From NCBI GenBank assembly GCA_020636835.1, contig JACJXC010000005.1, forward strand, positions 434,001 to 498,000: 64,000 bases of DNA, read 5' to 3'. This DNA comes from Bacteroidales bacterium (lineage in GTDB: Bacteria > Bacteroidota > Bacteroidia > Bacteroidales > Tenuifilaceae). Positions 1-9,147 of this stretch are shown here, piece by piece. Positions within the stretch are counted from its first letter, which is position 1, and each line of letters opens with the position of its first letter. The notes beneath the pieces are model-generated. The model ran no database searches, was not told the DNA's origin, and worked only from the letters and a program-made list of their open reading frames with translations. The translations under genes were made by a program, and so were the position numbers.

Positions 1-495
1 GGCCGTTACTGGCACCTTCTGCCGGGTATCGGCCGAAATATCGATGGGTAGTACAATCTTCTGAATATCGCGGGGCATGGATCCGTGCCGAATTGTAACC
101 ACAGGGTTATCGGTGGCCGAAATGATACGGAACGCATTACTGCCAATAAAAAACTCCTCGAACCCCGAAGCGCCATGCGTTGAGCACACTATCATGGAAT
201 CGTCGAAGGCGTGAGCCTGATTTACCACCTCGCGGTATATCTTCCCTTTCTTAACAATATAGGTTAAACTGGCGCTATCGATCATTTTGGGGGAATACTC
301 CGCCACCAATTCGTCGAACTCCTTGCTGGCATTGCGGGTCTCCTCCTCAAAGCCGCCCGGAGTTAAATCGGATGGATACTTCTGAACGTAAACCATCTGA
401 ATTCCGCACTTAAAGCGGTTCGCAAATGTAATGGCAAGACGTAAACCATTAACGGATTCCTTTGAAAAATCGATTGGAACAATAATGTGCTTCAT
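1..495 (-). CDS. Universal stress protein (UspA family), 3' end outside window
   Basis: The 165 codons visible start at an ATG whose first base is 495 and read MKHIIVPIDFSKESVNGLRL, the typical UspA N-terminal strand with the conserved Asp. Around residue 144 a second UspA start is seen (KIVLPIDISADTRQKV), so this is a tandem two-domain Usp of which the second domain runs off the left edge. Such proteins bind ATP/AMP and are linked to stress and starvation; the specific role is unknown. The GxxG(9)S/T nucleotide motif is partly visible in domain 1 (STHGASGFEEFFIGSNA). Family assignment is secure and function is generic. Confidence 0.85.
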   Translation of the reverse strand, partial: MKHIIVPIDFSKESVNGLRLAITFANRFKCGIQMVYVQKYPSDLTPGGFEEETRNASKEFDELVAEYSPKMIDSASLTYIVKKGKIYREVVNQAHAFDDSMIVCSTHGASGFEEFFIGSNAFRIISATDNPVVTIRHGSMPRDIQKIVLPIDISADTRQKVPVTA

Positions 496-617
496 AGCGC
501 AACAGATTTCGGGTTAGGGATAAACAAATCTACACCAATTTTGAGAAAAACCGCAAGGATGTGATTAATTTTTGAACAGGCTGGGCAAAACTTTAACAAA
601 AGGAAGACCGCTAAACT

Positions 618-644
618 AAAAAACAAGCCTCTAAAGAGGCTTGT
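618..644 (-). terminator. Intrinsic terminator after the small zinc-ribbon gene
   Basis: A perfect 10-bp inverted repeat (623-632 and 635-644, ACAAGCCTCT / AGAGGCTTGT) is followed on the minus strand by six T residues (618-623). It lies between the zinc-ribbon gene and the universal stress gene, so the two are probably separate transcripts. Confidence 0.8.
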
Positions 645-674
645 CAAACCATTATTACGAATAGTTTACAACTC

Positions 675-896
675 TTATCGGGGGTAACGGATTTTAACCA
701 TCTGCTTATGGTTGCATTTCTCGCATTGCACGGTAACCACCTCGGTTACACCACGGGTTAACGATACGGTATGCCGATGGGTTTCAACATATCCGCATTT
801 TTGGCATTTCACCACATAGGTGATAGTTGGACTACTACACTCTACGCAACTTCCGCCCTCTAACACCACAGTTTCGATATCTACCTGTTGTTCCAT
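675..896 (-). CDS. Small zinc-ribbon protein, 73 aa, unknown role
   Basis: This short acidic-to-basic protein carries three CxxC knuckles (SCVEC near residue 17, CQKC near 31, CEKC near 58). That is enough to bind at least one zinc in a rubredoxin/zinc-ribbon fold. There is no signal peptide or membrane segment. It ends in a basic KIRYPR tail, as many nucleic-acid-binding ribbons do. It is a single-gene transcript closed by its own hairpin terminator. I do not recognise a named family. Coding is supported by cysteine spacing and by the terminator directly downstream. Confidence 0.65.
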   Translation of the reverse strand: MEQQVDIETVVLEGGSCVECSSPTITYVVKCQKCGYVETHRHTVSLTRGVTEVVTVQCEKCNHKQMVKIRYPR

Positions 897-1133
897 ATTC
901 GTATAAAATTTTTAATTGTACTCTAATCCTATAGTTGCAATTTCAGTAAAATTTGAAAGATAATAATTGGCTACCTATTTGAACAAAGTTATAATCATCC
1001 ACTACAATTTGCAATACTCAAAACCTGTAAAATACCCTGAACGGGTAAAAAATGCGACTGAAATGAAAAAAAACACTACTGAATTACCCAAAATTGAGTT
1101 TGGAAGAATACCCCGATCTCGACTCGAATTGAG

Positions 1134-1898
1134 TTACATCATGCTAAACCGTTCTTGGAGCTGGCCAATAAAACTGGAGCTGGCCGTCAACCCTTTCACC
1201 CTGTCGAACGGTGGGTAAAGGATACAATCCTTCCCCTTAATCATAGACAGATACGAAACATTGATGATTTGATCGCGGTTAATCTGCATAAACGAATCGG
1301 AATACAACAAAATATCGCGGGCGGAGGTGTTGCGCTTCAGGTAGATCTCGGTTAAATCCGAAAGCAATAAAACCCAACGCTTCCTATCGTTCTGATAGTG
1401 AAAATAAACCACCTGGGCTAACTGAAGCATCCGGTATCCATCAACGGTTGTTACCATCAGGGTATTTCGGGCAGGGAAAGTTTTATCCAACTCATCGCAG
1501 AAGCGAATCGAAGGCATTGCCCTATCCCTCAAGTTAAAAAAACGCGCCATAACCTGCCTCAACTCCTCTGGTTCAAAAGGCTTTAACATATAATCGAAAG
1601 CCGATTGGCGCAAGGCATCAAGCAAATACTTATCGTAAGCGGTATAAAAAACCACCTGCATAGGCCAACAAACAGAGGGATTCAAATTACGAAGCAGATC
1701 GATACCGCTCTCCCCAGGCATCTCCACATCAAGAAAAAGCAGATCGGGTTTAAGTGTCAACACCAACTCCTCCCCCAGTTCCGCATTACGAGCAGTTCCA
1801 GCAATACGCACCCCGCTAAACTCAGCAAGGGAACTCATAAGCCGATCGATGCACAGAGGATCGTCATCAACAATAACAATATCTATATTTTTACTCAT
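1134..1898 (-). CDS. LytTR-family response regulator
   Basis: A 254-residue two-domain regulator. The receiver domain (about 1-125) has the acidic pocket D11-D13, phospho-acceptor D57 in LLFLDVEMPG, and the switch Thr and Lys in FYTAYDKY and YMLKPFEP. The C-terminal half (about 145-254) is a LytTR DNA-binding domain, with the usual LAQVVYFHYQNDRK and SFMQINRDQIINVSYL segments. It sits 51 bp downstream of a TPR/His_kinase (PF06580-type) gene in the same orientation, the standard pairing for LytS/LytR-like systems in Bacteroidota. Target genes cannot be inferred from the window. Confidence 0.93.
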   Translation of the reverse strand: MSKNIDIVIVDDDPLCIDRLMSSLAEFSGVRIAGTARNAELGEELVLTLKPDLLFLDVEMPGESGIDLLRNLNPSVCWPMQVVFYTAYDKYLLDALRQSAFDYMLKPFEPEELRQVMARFFNLRDRAMPSIRFCDELDKTFPARNTLMVTTVDGYRMLQLAQVVYFHYQNDRKRWVLLLSDLTEIYLKRNTSARDILLYSDSFMQINRDQIINVSYLSMIKGKDCILYPPFDRVKGLTASSSFIGQLQERFSMM

Positions 1899-1949
1899 TA
1901 CATATCAGGGTAACGCAAATCGAAAATAGTAAAAATCTGTAACAAACCG

Positions 1950-3974
1950 CTATAACTCGTACGAATAATCGCGGGGGATATACATTTCGACACGCGTACC
2001 GTTATCGGTCGACACCGAAAACTCAATTTTATTCTTATTCCGAGCATTCAGCAGCTCTATGGTTTGGTAAATTACTTTTAGCCCAGTGCCCGTTCCCTTC
2101 CTATCGGGGGGCGTTTGCATATACCCACGGCCATTATCGGCCACCAACACAAAAATGCCTCCATTCCGATTCGCCACAGCGATATGCAGTATTTTCTCAC
2201 CGTCCTTTCCGCGCAATGCATGCTTAATGGCATTTTCGACCGGAATTTGGATAATCATGGAGGGGAGCATAATGGACTGACAATCCACATTGGTATCAAT
2301 CTCCCATTTTAGAATAAAACCATCGCCCAAGCTGCCCTGCTCAATGCCAATATAGGTTCGCACAAAATCCAACTCCTTGGCCAACGGTACACAAAGTGTT
2401 TCGGTTACTTCCAAGCTATGGCGCAAAAGCTTAACCAAACCTCGGAGCTCCATCCGGCTGGCACCGTTATCCTCCGCAATAACTTCGTGATTAAGCACAT
2501 TGAAGATAAAATGAGGCGAAACCCGGTTTCGCAAACTCTCCATGCGCAACTTCGATACTTGGTTTAGATGCTTTAAACGCAACAAATCGTTCTTTTTCCG
2601 CAGATACATATAAATAAACAGAGCCGCACCTACAAATACACAAAACACAGAAATCCAGAATATTTTAGCAAGCCGAAGATATTCCAAGTCGCTCTGTTGC
2701 TCCTGAATTAGCATATTCTTACGGAATAAGGCCGTATCCTGCTTGTAACGCATATCGAGTTCTGCCACCCGACCTCGCACCCGCTCCGAACTCACCGAAT
2801 CGGCAATCTGATTATTCTGTTGCAGAAACCTGTAGGCCATGGCATAGTTCCCAGTAGTATGGTAGTACTCCTGCAAAAACTTATTCCGAAGCGACACTAT
2901 CTGCGGATCGACCCCCTGATGGGAGCTATAGCGCTGTAACCACCGGTGAGCCAAATCGGAATTCCCCTGCTTTAACGCAAGTTCGGCATTCACCGTGGCA
3001 ATGTAATACATAAAAACGTAGTGGTTAATCGATTTAAAATAGGTGTAACTCCTGTCGAGATAGTAATGCGCGGAATCGAACTGGTTCAACTTGCAATGAA
3101 TATCACCCAAATTCCCCTCGCATAGGTTAATATGAAACTGATACCCACCGGGCAATACCAAGGCTCTAGCCCTCTGAAACCAAGGCAGCGCAGCAGAATA
3201 ATCGCCTTTGTAGTAGTAGTAATTTCCCCGATTGTTGCAAAACGTAAACTTTTCGGTTAACGTGCGCCCCTCCAGCTCCTGCTCGGCACTACTAAAATAG
3301 GTATCGGCCAAATCGTAATCGCCCAGGCCAAAATACGCCTGACCTAACCCAAAATAAACAGGGAATCGTTGAGTGTGCATTATCCCCATCGAATCGCTAA
3401 CAGCAAGCGCCCGACGGTAGCAGTACACACCATTCACATAATCGGCCCGCTGAAGGTAGATGTCGGCCAAATTGATGTAGATATCGGGCATTCGCGAAGG
3501 CTTATCGGAATGCAGCACATGCTGAACAGCCAAACGGTAGTAGTAAATTGCCGAATCAACATGATGCATCTGCCCGTGGCAAATCCCTAAATAGTTAAAA
3601 CCCTCGGTACGAAGGGAATTCAACAGTTTGGATGATTCCTGACTATCGCAGAAACGGATTAAGCGTTTGGCCATAACATAGCCCGTATCGTAATTATTAA
3701 CACGTATATAGGTTTGTAGCAAGCCCGAATAAATGCGATAATAGTCCATGCTATCGGTCGACAACTCAATGGCCCGCTGCAACACCCCCCTTGCATAGGC
3801 AGGGTTTTGCTCCATGGAATCGGCGGCTCTACCGTACAATGAGTCCAAAGCCTCTTTACGAGGATCGCTCTCCGCTCCCGGACCCGAGCAAGCCACCGCT
3901 AGTAAAAATATATAAGATAAATAGCAGCAGGTTAATAATACCAATCGACTGATAAAAGCAGGATATAACTTCAT
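1950..3974 (-). CDS. TPR-repeat membrane-bound sensor histidine kinase (LytS/YehU type)
   Basis: The 674-residue protein begins with a hydrophobic leader ending in a lipobox-like LAVAC (Cys about 29). About 370 residues of tetratricopeptide repeats follow, then one membrane segment near 435-457 (KIFWISVFCVFVGAALFIYM). The cytoplasmic kinase part has the PF06580 motif SPHFIFNVLNHEV with the phospho-acceptor His at 488, an N-box (PVENAIKHAL) and G-boxes (VADNGRGY, GTGTGLKVI). The TPR part is presumably periplasmic and senses an unknown partner. The partner is the LytTR regulator immediately downstream. Whether the leader is a true lipoprotein signal or a plain signal anchor is uncertain. Confidence 0.92.
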   Translation of the reverse strand: MKLYPAFISRLVLLTCCYLSYIFLLAVACSGPGAESDPRKEALDSLYGRAADSMEQNPAYARGVLQRAIELSTDSMDYYRIYSGLLQTYIRVNNYDTGYVMAKRLIRFCDSQESSKLLNSLRTEGFNYLGICHGQMHHVDSAIYYYRLAVQHVLHSDKPSRMPDIYINLADIYLQRADYVNGVYCYRRALAVSDSMGIMHTQRFPVYFGLGQAYFGLGDYDLADTYFSSAEQELEGRTLTEKFTFCNNRGNYYYYKGDYSAALPWFQRARALVLPGGYQFHINLCEGNLGDIHCKLNQFDSAHYYLDRSYTYFKSINHYVFMYYIATVNAELALKQGNSDLAHRWLQRYSSHQGVDPQIVSLRNKFLQEYYHTTGNYAMAYRFLQQNNQIADSVSSERVRGRVAELDMRYKQDTALFRKNMLIQEQQSDLEYLRLAKIFWISVFCVFVGAALFIYMYLRKKNDLLRLKHLNQVSKLRMESLRNRVSPHFIFNVLNHEVIAEDNGASRMELRGLVKLLRHSLEVTETLCVPLAKELDFVRTYIGIEQGSLGDGFILKWEIDTNVDCQSIMLPSMIIQIPVENAIKHALRGKDGEKILHIAVANRNGGIFVLVADNGRGYMQTPPDRKGTGTGLKVIYQTIELLNARNKNKIEFSVSTDNGTRVEMYIPRDYSYEL

Positions 3975-4118
3975 AATAAAAAAACCAGTTACAATTCAAT
4001 ACTTAAAGTTAGCAATTCCAATCGATATACCGCATATCGGATGATTATTATTTCGATTCGTAAAGGAATGAATCATTTAAAATTCAATTCGTAGCTTAGC
4101 AGTACCGCCCTGAAAATC

Positions 4119-4155
4119 GAAAAAAAAGTAGGCTGGTTGTACTACCAGCCTACTT
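4119..4155 (-). terminator. Intrinsic terminator of gcvT
   Basis: A perfect 12-bp stem (4126-4137 with 4144-4155), a 6-nt loop, and a run of eight T on the minus strand (from 4127 down to 4120). It is 20 bp past the gcvT stop. Confidence 0.85.
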
Positions 4156-4175
4156 TACATTACTATACAAATAAA

Positions 4176-5282
4176 TTACTTTGCCAAATGGAATGGAGCC
4201 TTCACAATTTTAGCCTTCAATTTTTTATCGCGAATTCCGATAAAAATTTCGGTTCCATCGTTCCAGAACCCTTTTTTCAGATACCCCATACCAATACCCT
4301 GTTTGCTGATAGGCGACATGGTACCTGATGTAACCTCACCAATCGCGTTACCCTGAGCATCGTAAATGGTGTAGTGCTGACGGGGAATACCACGATCAAT
4401 CATAATAAACCCTTTAAGGCGGCGATCAGTTCCCTCGTTCTTGTGTTTCTCCCAAAGAGCGCGATCAATAAAGTTCTTTCCTGGAGCAAACTTGGTAATC
4501 CATCCCAAACCGGCCTCAATAGCCGAGGTGGAGTCGTCGATATCGTGTCCGTAAAGGCAAAAACCCGACTCAAGGCGAAGCGTATCGCGAGCACCAAGGC
4601 CGATGGGCTTAATACCAAACTCGGCACCAGCCTCAAAAACAGCCTTCCATAGCTTATCGGCATCCTCGTTGGCGCAGTAAATTTCGCATCCACCAGCACC
4701 GGTATAGCCAGTTGTGGAGAAAATAACCTCCTTGATACCTGCAAAGGGAATCTTCTTAAAGGTATAGTACTCCATATCCTCAACGCTTGCCGAGGTCAAT
4801 TTCTGCATGGCTTTTAGCGCCAATGGCCCCTGAACTGCAAGCTGTGCAAACTCATCGGAAGCGTTGTAGAGCTCTTTGCCAACGGTTAAGCCCATTTTCT
4901 TCCCCTGCTCGCACATCCAGCTCCAATCCTTATCGATGTTAGCCGCATTGATAACCAAGAAATAGGTTTCGGCATTCACCCGGTAAACCAACAAATCGTC
5001 AACAATACCGCCCTTTCCATTGGGAAGACAGCTGTACTGAACTTTTCCATCGGTCAATGCCGACACATCGTTGCTAGTGATGGTTTGGAGAAACTCTAGG
5101 GCCTTAGGGCCTTTAACCCAAACCTCACCCATATGCGACACGTCAAAAACGCCAACTTTCTCACGTACTACGATATGCTCATCGTTAATACCCGAATACT
5201 CAATGGGCATATTATATCCAGCAAACTCGGCCATACGGGCACCAAGCTCGATGTGATACTTTGTAAATGCGGTAGTTTTCAT
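4176..5282 (-). CDS. gcvT: Aminomethyltransferase (glycine cleavage system T protein)
   Basis: This is the 368-residue T protein, which transfers the methylene group from the aminomethyl-lipoyl H protein to tetrahydrofolate. Family landmarks are HIELGARMAEFAGYNMPIEY at the N-terminus, VFDVSHMGE, GKVQYSCLPNGKGGIVDDLL with the folate-site Asp, FSTTGYTGAGGCEIY, LGARDTLRLESGFCLYG and EVTSGTMSPISKQGIGMGY near the C-terminus. The length is normal for the family. The other cleavage genes (gcvH, gcvP) are not adjacent; in Bacteroidota gcvT is often alone. It is a single-gene transcript with a -7 box upstream and a strong terminator downstream. Confidence 0.97.
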   Translation of the reverse strand: MKTTAFTKYHIELGARMAEFAGYNMPIEYSGINDEHIVVREKVGVFDVSHMGEVWVKGPKALEFLQTITSNDVSALTDGKVQYSCLPNGKGGIVDDLLVYRVNAETYFLVINAANIDKDWSWMCEQGKKMGLTVGKELYNASDEFAQLAVQGPLALKAMQKLTSASVEDMEYYTFKKIPFAGIKEVIFSTTGYTGAGGCEIYCANEDADKLWKAVFEAGAEFGIKPIGLGARDTLRLESGFCLYGHDIDDSTSAIEAGLGWITKFAPGKNFIDRALWEKHKNEGTDRRLKGFIMIDRGIPRQHYTIYDAQGNAIGEVTSGTMSPISKQGIGMGYLKKGFWNDGTEIFIGIRDKKLKAKIVKAPFHLAK

Positions 5283-5319
5283 ATTTATTTTTTTTTGATT
5301 AAACGAATAATGTTTTATG

Positions 5320-5327
5320 CAAAACTA
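5320..5327 (-). promoter_or_regulatory. Candidate -7 box for gcvT
   Basis: The minus strand reads TAGTTTTG, matching the Bacteroidota -7 consensus TAnnTTTG, about 38 nt upstream of the gcvT start. No good TTTG/TTG -33 element is seen at the usual spacing, so the call is tentative. Confidence 0.35.
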
Positions 5328-5556
5328 GTGATTTTATTGTAAGGTTTTGCGTTAGCCACCCATTTGTTAAAACCGACCTATGTGTTTTTTAGCATTTAAT
5401 TGCAAGGGCACAGGAACGCTACTCCGCAAAAAAACTATAACAAACAGCAGAATTCACATACACTAAGCGCTGCAAAATAGAAAGAGTGAAAAATACAGCA
5501 CGAATAATCGTAGCGAAGAAAAAATTGGGAATAGCAACAAAAGTCGTTTTTTTTAA

Positions 5557-5585
5557 TTGTACCTAACTATTTTTTATTATATTTG
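5557..5585 (+). promoter_or_regulatory. Promoter of the Hpt-STAS pair
   Basis: A TTG (5557-5559) and TATATTTG (5578-5585, matching TAnnTTTG) are separated by 18 nt, close to the 19-21 nt expected for the Bacteroidota primary sigma factor. The predicted start of transcription is about 25 nt before the Hpt ATG. Confidence 0.6.
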
Positions 5586-5616
5586 GTAAGGTGTAAATTA
5601 AAATAGCGTAACTTAC

Positions 5617-5994
5617 ATGTCTGGAATACAAAATATTGCCATGAATGGGTACAAGCATGTGAATCTAGATGTACTTAAGGAGATATCGGAAGGGAATAAT
5701 GATCTGATGCGGGATCTAATATTTCTTTTCATCAGCCAAATTCCTGTTTTTTCCGAACAAATGGATCACTACTACCAAAACAAGGATTACGTTTCGTTAG
5801 GGAAGCTTGCCCACAAAATCAAGAACTCCGTAGCCATGATGGGAATAGCGGAACTATCGTCGGATATGAAAAAACTGGAAAATCTGGCTCAAACCGGGAA
5901 GAATATCCACAAATACCCTGATTTTATTGAAAGATTCAAACGCATCACCACCGAAGCCGTAAGTGAATTAAATGATATACTTCAAAGTATTTAA
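5617..5994 (+). CDS. Histidine phosphotransfer (Hpt) domain protein
   Basis: This 125-residue protein is a single Hpt four-helix domain. The signature KLAHKIKNSVAMMGI holds the phospho-accepting His66 and the following Lys69. No kinase or output domain is attached, so it should shuttle phosphate between a hybrid kinase and a receiver located elsewhere. It is followed 17 bp later by a STAS protein in the same transcript. The family assignment is strong. Which receivers it serves is unknown, though three receiver proteins are encoded within the next 10 kb. An internal ATG at codon 9 is an alternative start; the first ATG fits the promoter just upstream. Confidence 0.85.
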   Translation: MSGIQNIAMNGYKHVNLDVLKEISEGNNDLMRDLIFLFISQIPVFSEQMDHYYQNKDYVSLGKLAHKIKNSVAMMGIAELSSDMKKLENLAQTGKNIHKYPDFIERFKRITTEAVSELNDILQSI

Positions 5995-6011
5995 CCATAA
6001 AACTCAGCCGT

Positions 6012-6344
6012 ATGATAAACTTTGAAAAAATTGGCGATGTAATGGTAATATCATTCAGCAACGACAACAAGCTAAATGTAACCGTTACCCAAAAAATCAA
6101 AAGTGAAATTATAAAACTTATCACCCCAAACTCAAAGGTTACGCTCAACCTGAATGGGATTAATTACATCGACAGTACAGGGTTTGGAATGCTCCTCTCG
6201 GTACTAAGGCATTGCAAAAACAATAGTTCGAAGTTAAAGCTATGCAATATCACGCCCGAGGTTATGGAACTAATCAAACTACTCCAGCTACAGAGCGTGT
6301 TCGACATTCGCGAGAGCGTTGACGACTGTATAAACAGTTTCTAA
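6012..6344 (+). CDS. STAS-domain anti-sigma-factor antagonist-like protein
   Basis: This 110-residue single STAS domain has the conserved phosphorylatable Ser55 in NYIDSTGFGML, as in SpoIIAA/RsbV. It probably switches a partner protein by being phosphorylated on that serine by a GHKL kinase and dephosphorylated by a PP2C phosphatase. No such kinase/phosphatase pair is adjacent. Pairing with an Hpt gene in one operon suggests that a phosphorelay and a partner switch act on the same process. A strong terminator follows directly. Confidence 0.85.
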   Translation: MINFEKIGDVMVISFSNDNKLNVTVTQKIKSEIIKLITPNSKVTLNLNGINYIDSTGFGMLLSVLRHCKNNSSKLKLCNITPEVMELIKLLQLQSVFDIRESVDDCINSF

Positions 6345-6357
6345 TTCGGCATAACAT

Positions 6358-6404
6358 AAAAACGGTGGGGTTCTCAGCAATCTGAGAACCCCACCGTTTT
6401 TTTT
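6358..6404 (+). terminator. Strong intrinsic terminator after the STAS gene
   Basis: A perfect 17-bp stem (6361-6377 with 6382-6398), loop CAAT, then eight T (6397-6404). A five-A run before the stem could let it also act on the opposite strand, for the TonB receptor gene whose stop is at 6487. Confidence 0.9.
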
Positions 6405-6486
6405 CAAATAAACATCTCTAGAAACTCGTAAAGCCACACTATCCCAAAAGAAACCTAGACCTTACAGAGTATTTAAAGTATGTACA

Positions 6487-8967
6487 CTACTCAAAATCAT
6501 CAACAAACTCATCGGAATCAGACGTCTTTTCGCGCTTCATCTTATAATTATTCAACTTATACGAGAACCCAACGAAGAATACGCGGCTTTCGCGTCCCAT
6601 CTCGCTGTACGAGCTGAAATTAGTATCCCATGTTTTGGTTTTATATGTTTGCGTTTTAAAAATATCGCTCACCCTTAGGCTAATTGTCCCTTTATTTTTA
6701 AGCACGTTAATCTTGGCGCCCAAATCGAACCAGTACATCTCCTGAGTTTCGCCCTGCGCACCGCCTCCCATCATGTGAAAGCCACGACCCGAGCCCCCAG
6801 CCGAAATTACAGGCGAGCGGTAATTCCCGTTTACCTGAATGTCGATTCCCTTGGCGATGGTAAAAAGTGAAGTAAATTTAGCAGTCCAAGCCTTACCCTC
6901 GTTGGCGTCCTGCACCACATCGCCATGTAGCTTTGTATAGAAGTAACTGTAATTGGCATTCAAACGCCACCATTTAGTAATATTCTGGGTTATAACGCCC
7001 TCGATCCCTACACTCTCGTTATGCGATAAATTGATATAGGTTGAAAGCGTGGTTACAGAATCGACAGTTTGCACCTTCCGGGAAAAGCCGTTACGAGTAT
7101 CGCGGTAGAACACCGAAGCGCTCACCTTGGTTTTTGGATAATTCATGCTATAGCTAAAATCGAGCGACGAGGTAAACTCCGGCTCAAGGTAGGGATTACC
7201 CCTGGACCAATTGTACCTGTCGGACGTATTCAGGAACGGATTAAGCGTACTGGACCAGGGGCGATTAACCCGTCGGCTGTACGATACCTGAAAACTATTG
7301 ATACTATTGGGCTCCCATCGGATATGAGCACTGGGGAAAAGATTAACACGGCTAGTATCGAAAACCTCGCCAGTTGCCCGCTGGGTCGATTTTGTAATCT
7401 GATCCTCTACGCGTACACCCAGCTGATAGCTGTACTTCCCATTCCCAAAGGTATTGGAGTAAATACCGTAAGCCGCATAAATCTGCTCATCGTAAACAAA
7501 ATGGTTGGAACGGGTTAAATCCAAATTCCATGCCGAAGCATCGAAGGTTTCGTAACGGTAATCGGCACTACTACTGCGCACCATCCCCTTCAAACCCGAC
7601 TCTAGGCGCCCCCCATTGCCAATGGGTGTAACAAAATCGGTTTGAAATGTTACAGTATTCGTCCAGCTATCGGTTATGGATCGCTCAGACAAATAACTCG
7701 TCACCAAATTCTTAATATTCACCTCGTTTATATCACTTTTATCATCGCCATCGCGCCGCGAGTAAAACACATCGGCAGTAAGTTCCATCCCCGGTTTATC
7801 GAAGGTGCGCTTATAGTTAAGGGCCAATTCCTTTCCAATGTTATCGTTATTACTGATGGTACTACGCCTACTCTCGGATGTGGTTAAGTTGGTTGTTGAT
7901 AGAGTATAATTATCACCCTCGAAATCTCTTAAGTTGAGGGTTCCGCTTAACGAAATTGTATTTTTGGAGTTCAGGGAGTAATCCACCCCGGCCCGCACGT
8001 TGTTGAAAAAGCCATTTCTCAATCCATCCTGATCCTGATCCAACAATGTGGAATCCTCACCCACAACGGTAACTCGATTGGTATTGGAGAAGGTCTCCAT
8101 ACGCATCTTCCTAAAATTATAGTTAGCAAAAACGTTTACCTTATCCCTATACCAGTTTAGGCTAACCGAGCCGTTGTATTTATCGCCAGTTCCGGCCATA
8201 ATGCTAACCATACCGTTATAACCGGGCTCTTTCTCTTTCTTTAACACAATATTGATAATACCCGAAATACCATCGGGATCGTAACGTGCCGAGGGGTTTG
8301 TTATAATCTCAACACTCTCCATCATTTGTGCGGGGAGCTCGTCGAGGCTGGTCAGGTTAGAGGGACGCCCATCGAGCAAAATATTAACATTGGTGCTGCC
8401 TCGTAAACTAACATTCCCGTCGTTATCCACATCCACGGAGGGAACATTCTGCAAAACATCGAGGGCGGTTCCACCCTGGGTGGCAATATCCTTATCAACA
8501 TTAACAATCTTTTTATCAAGATTATACTGCAACATGCGTTTTTCGCCGGTAACAACCACGGCGTCGATATTCTCCGACGCTGGCAGTATGCTAATTCCAC
8601 CTACATTCACCTGCGGGTTCCGGGGCGAAACTGCAACGCCACTGTACACGCGGGTTTTAAATCCAATAAATTTAACCACCAGGTAGAATCGACCCGGAGT
8701 AACCTTATCAATCACAAAGTTACCCTTCTCGTCGGTCATCGTGCCAGTTACCAGCGATGAATCGCGTTGACGGTATAGCGCAACATTGGCAAACTCAACG
8801 CCTACCTGCGACAACGAGTCCACCACCTGCCCTCTAATTGCACCGGCAAAGTTGCTCATATCAAAATTCGCGCTCCCCCTACCCTGCATCCTCTCCTGCG
8901 AGTAAGCCCCAAAACTGTAAACAAGCGAAACGAACAGCAATAGGATAAATAATAATCGATTAACCAT
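6487..8967 (-). CDS. TonB-dependent outer-membrane receptor (carboxypeptidase-regulatory-like, plug and barrel)
   Basis: This 826-residue outer-membrane protein has a signal peptide (MVNRLLFILLLFVSLVYSFG, cleaved after about 23). A carboxypeptidase-regulatory-like beta-sandwich follows (about 42-125, IRGQVVDSLSQVGVEFANVA). Next comes a TonB plug (about 135-240, VVVTGEKRM, LQNVPSVDVDNDGNVSLRGS, SARYDPDGISGIINIVLKK). The rest is a long aromatic-rich barrel of the OMP_b-brl_3 type. There is no SusD partner next to it, so it is not a classical polysaccharide-utilisation pair and the substrate is unknown. The C-terminus is unusually acidic (DSDEFVDDFE). It is probably monocistronic. Confidence 0.92.
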   Translation of the reverse strand: MVNRLLFILLLFVSLVYSFGAYSQERMQGRGSANFDMSNFAGAIRGQVVDSLSQVGVEFANVALYRQRDSSLVTGTMTDEKGNFVIDKVTPGRFYLVVKFIGFKTRVYSGVAVSPRNPQVNVGGISILPASENIDAVVVTGEKRMLQYNLDKKIVNVDKDIATQGGTALDVLQNVPSVDVDNDGNVSLRGSTNVNILLDGRPSNLTSLDELPAQMMESVEIITNPSARYDPDGISGIINIVLKKEKEPGYNGMVSIMAGTGDKYNGSVSLNWYRDKVNVFANYNFRKMRMETFSNTNRVTVVGEDSTLLDQDQDGLRNGFFNNVRAGVDYSLNSKNTISLSGTLNLRDFEGDNYTLSTTNLTTSESRRSTISNNDNIGKELALNYKRTFDKPGMELTADVFYSRRDGDDKSDINEVNIKNLVTSYLSERSITDSWTNTVTFQTDFVTPIGNGGRLESGLKGMVRSSSADYRYETFDASAWNLDLTRSNHFVYDEQIYAAYGIYSNTFGNGKYSYQLGVRVEDQITKSTQRATGEVFDTSRVNLFPSAHIRWEPNSINSFQVSYSRRVNRPWSSTLNPFLNTSDRYNWSRGNPYLEPEFTSSLDFSYSMNYPKTKVSASVFYRDTRNGFSRKVQTVDSVTTLSTYINLSHNESVGIEGVITQNITKWWRLNANYSYFYTKLHGDVVQDANEGKAWTAKFTSLFTIAKGIDIQVNGNYRSPVISAGGSGRGFHMMGGGAQGETQEMYWFDLGAKINVLKNKGTISLRVSDIFKTQTYKTKTWDTNFSSYSEMGRESRVFFVGFSYKLNNYKMKREKTSDSDEFVDDFE

Positions 8968-9147
8968 AAGTACTTCCTTTTACTAAAAATTAATATCGTC
9001 AGTAATTAAACTACAGATATGACCCTTTGGTTTAAAAAAACTTGCGCAGGATAGTAAAAAATATTTAACCACCGAAAAGGCAACAAAATCAAAAATTTAA
9101 CGAATAAAGAAGAACAAGCACTCAACTAAAAATAAGGAGGGTATGCC

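Larger units (their letters stand above)
5283..5616. other. Intergenic region between gcvT and the Hpt gene
   Basis: This 334-bp AT-rich stretch separates divergently transcribed genes and holds the promoters listed separately at 5320-5327 (minus) and 5557-5585 (plus). I see no further gene, RNA or repeat in it. Confidence 0.6.

Noticed and set aside
967..1218. Open frame of 83 codons on the plus strand
   Set aside because: It runs from the AT-rich gap into the 3' end of the LytTR gene in antisense and has no domain, promoter or conserved feature.
4400..4783. 127-codon frame inside gcvT in another frame
   Set aside because: It is entirely overlapped by the well-supported gcvT gene and has a composition typical of out-of-frame translation.
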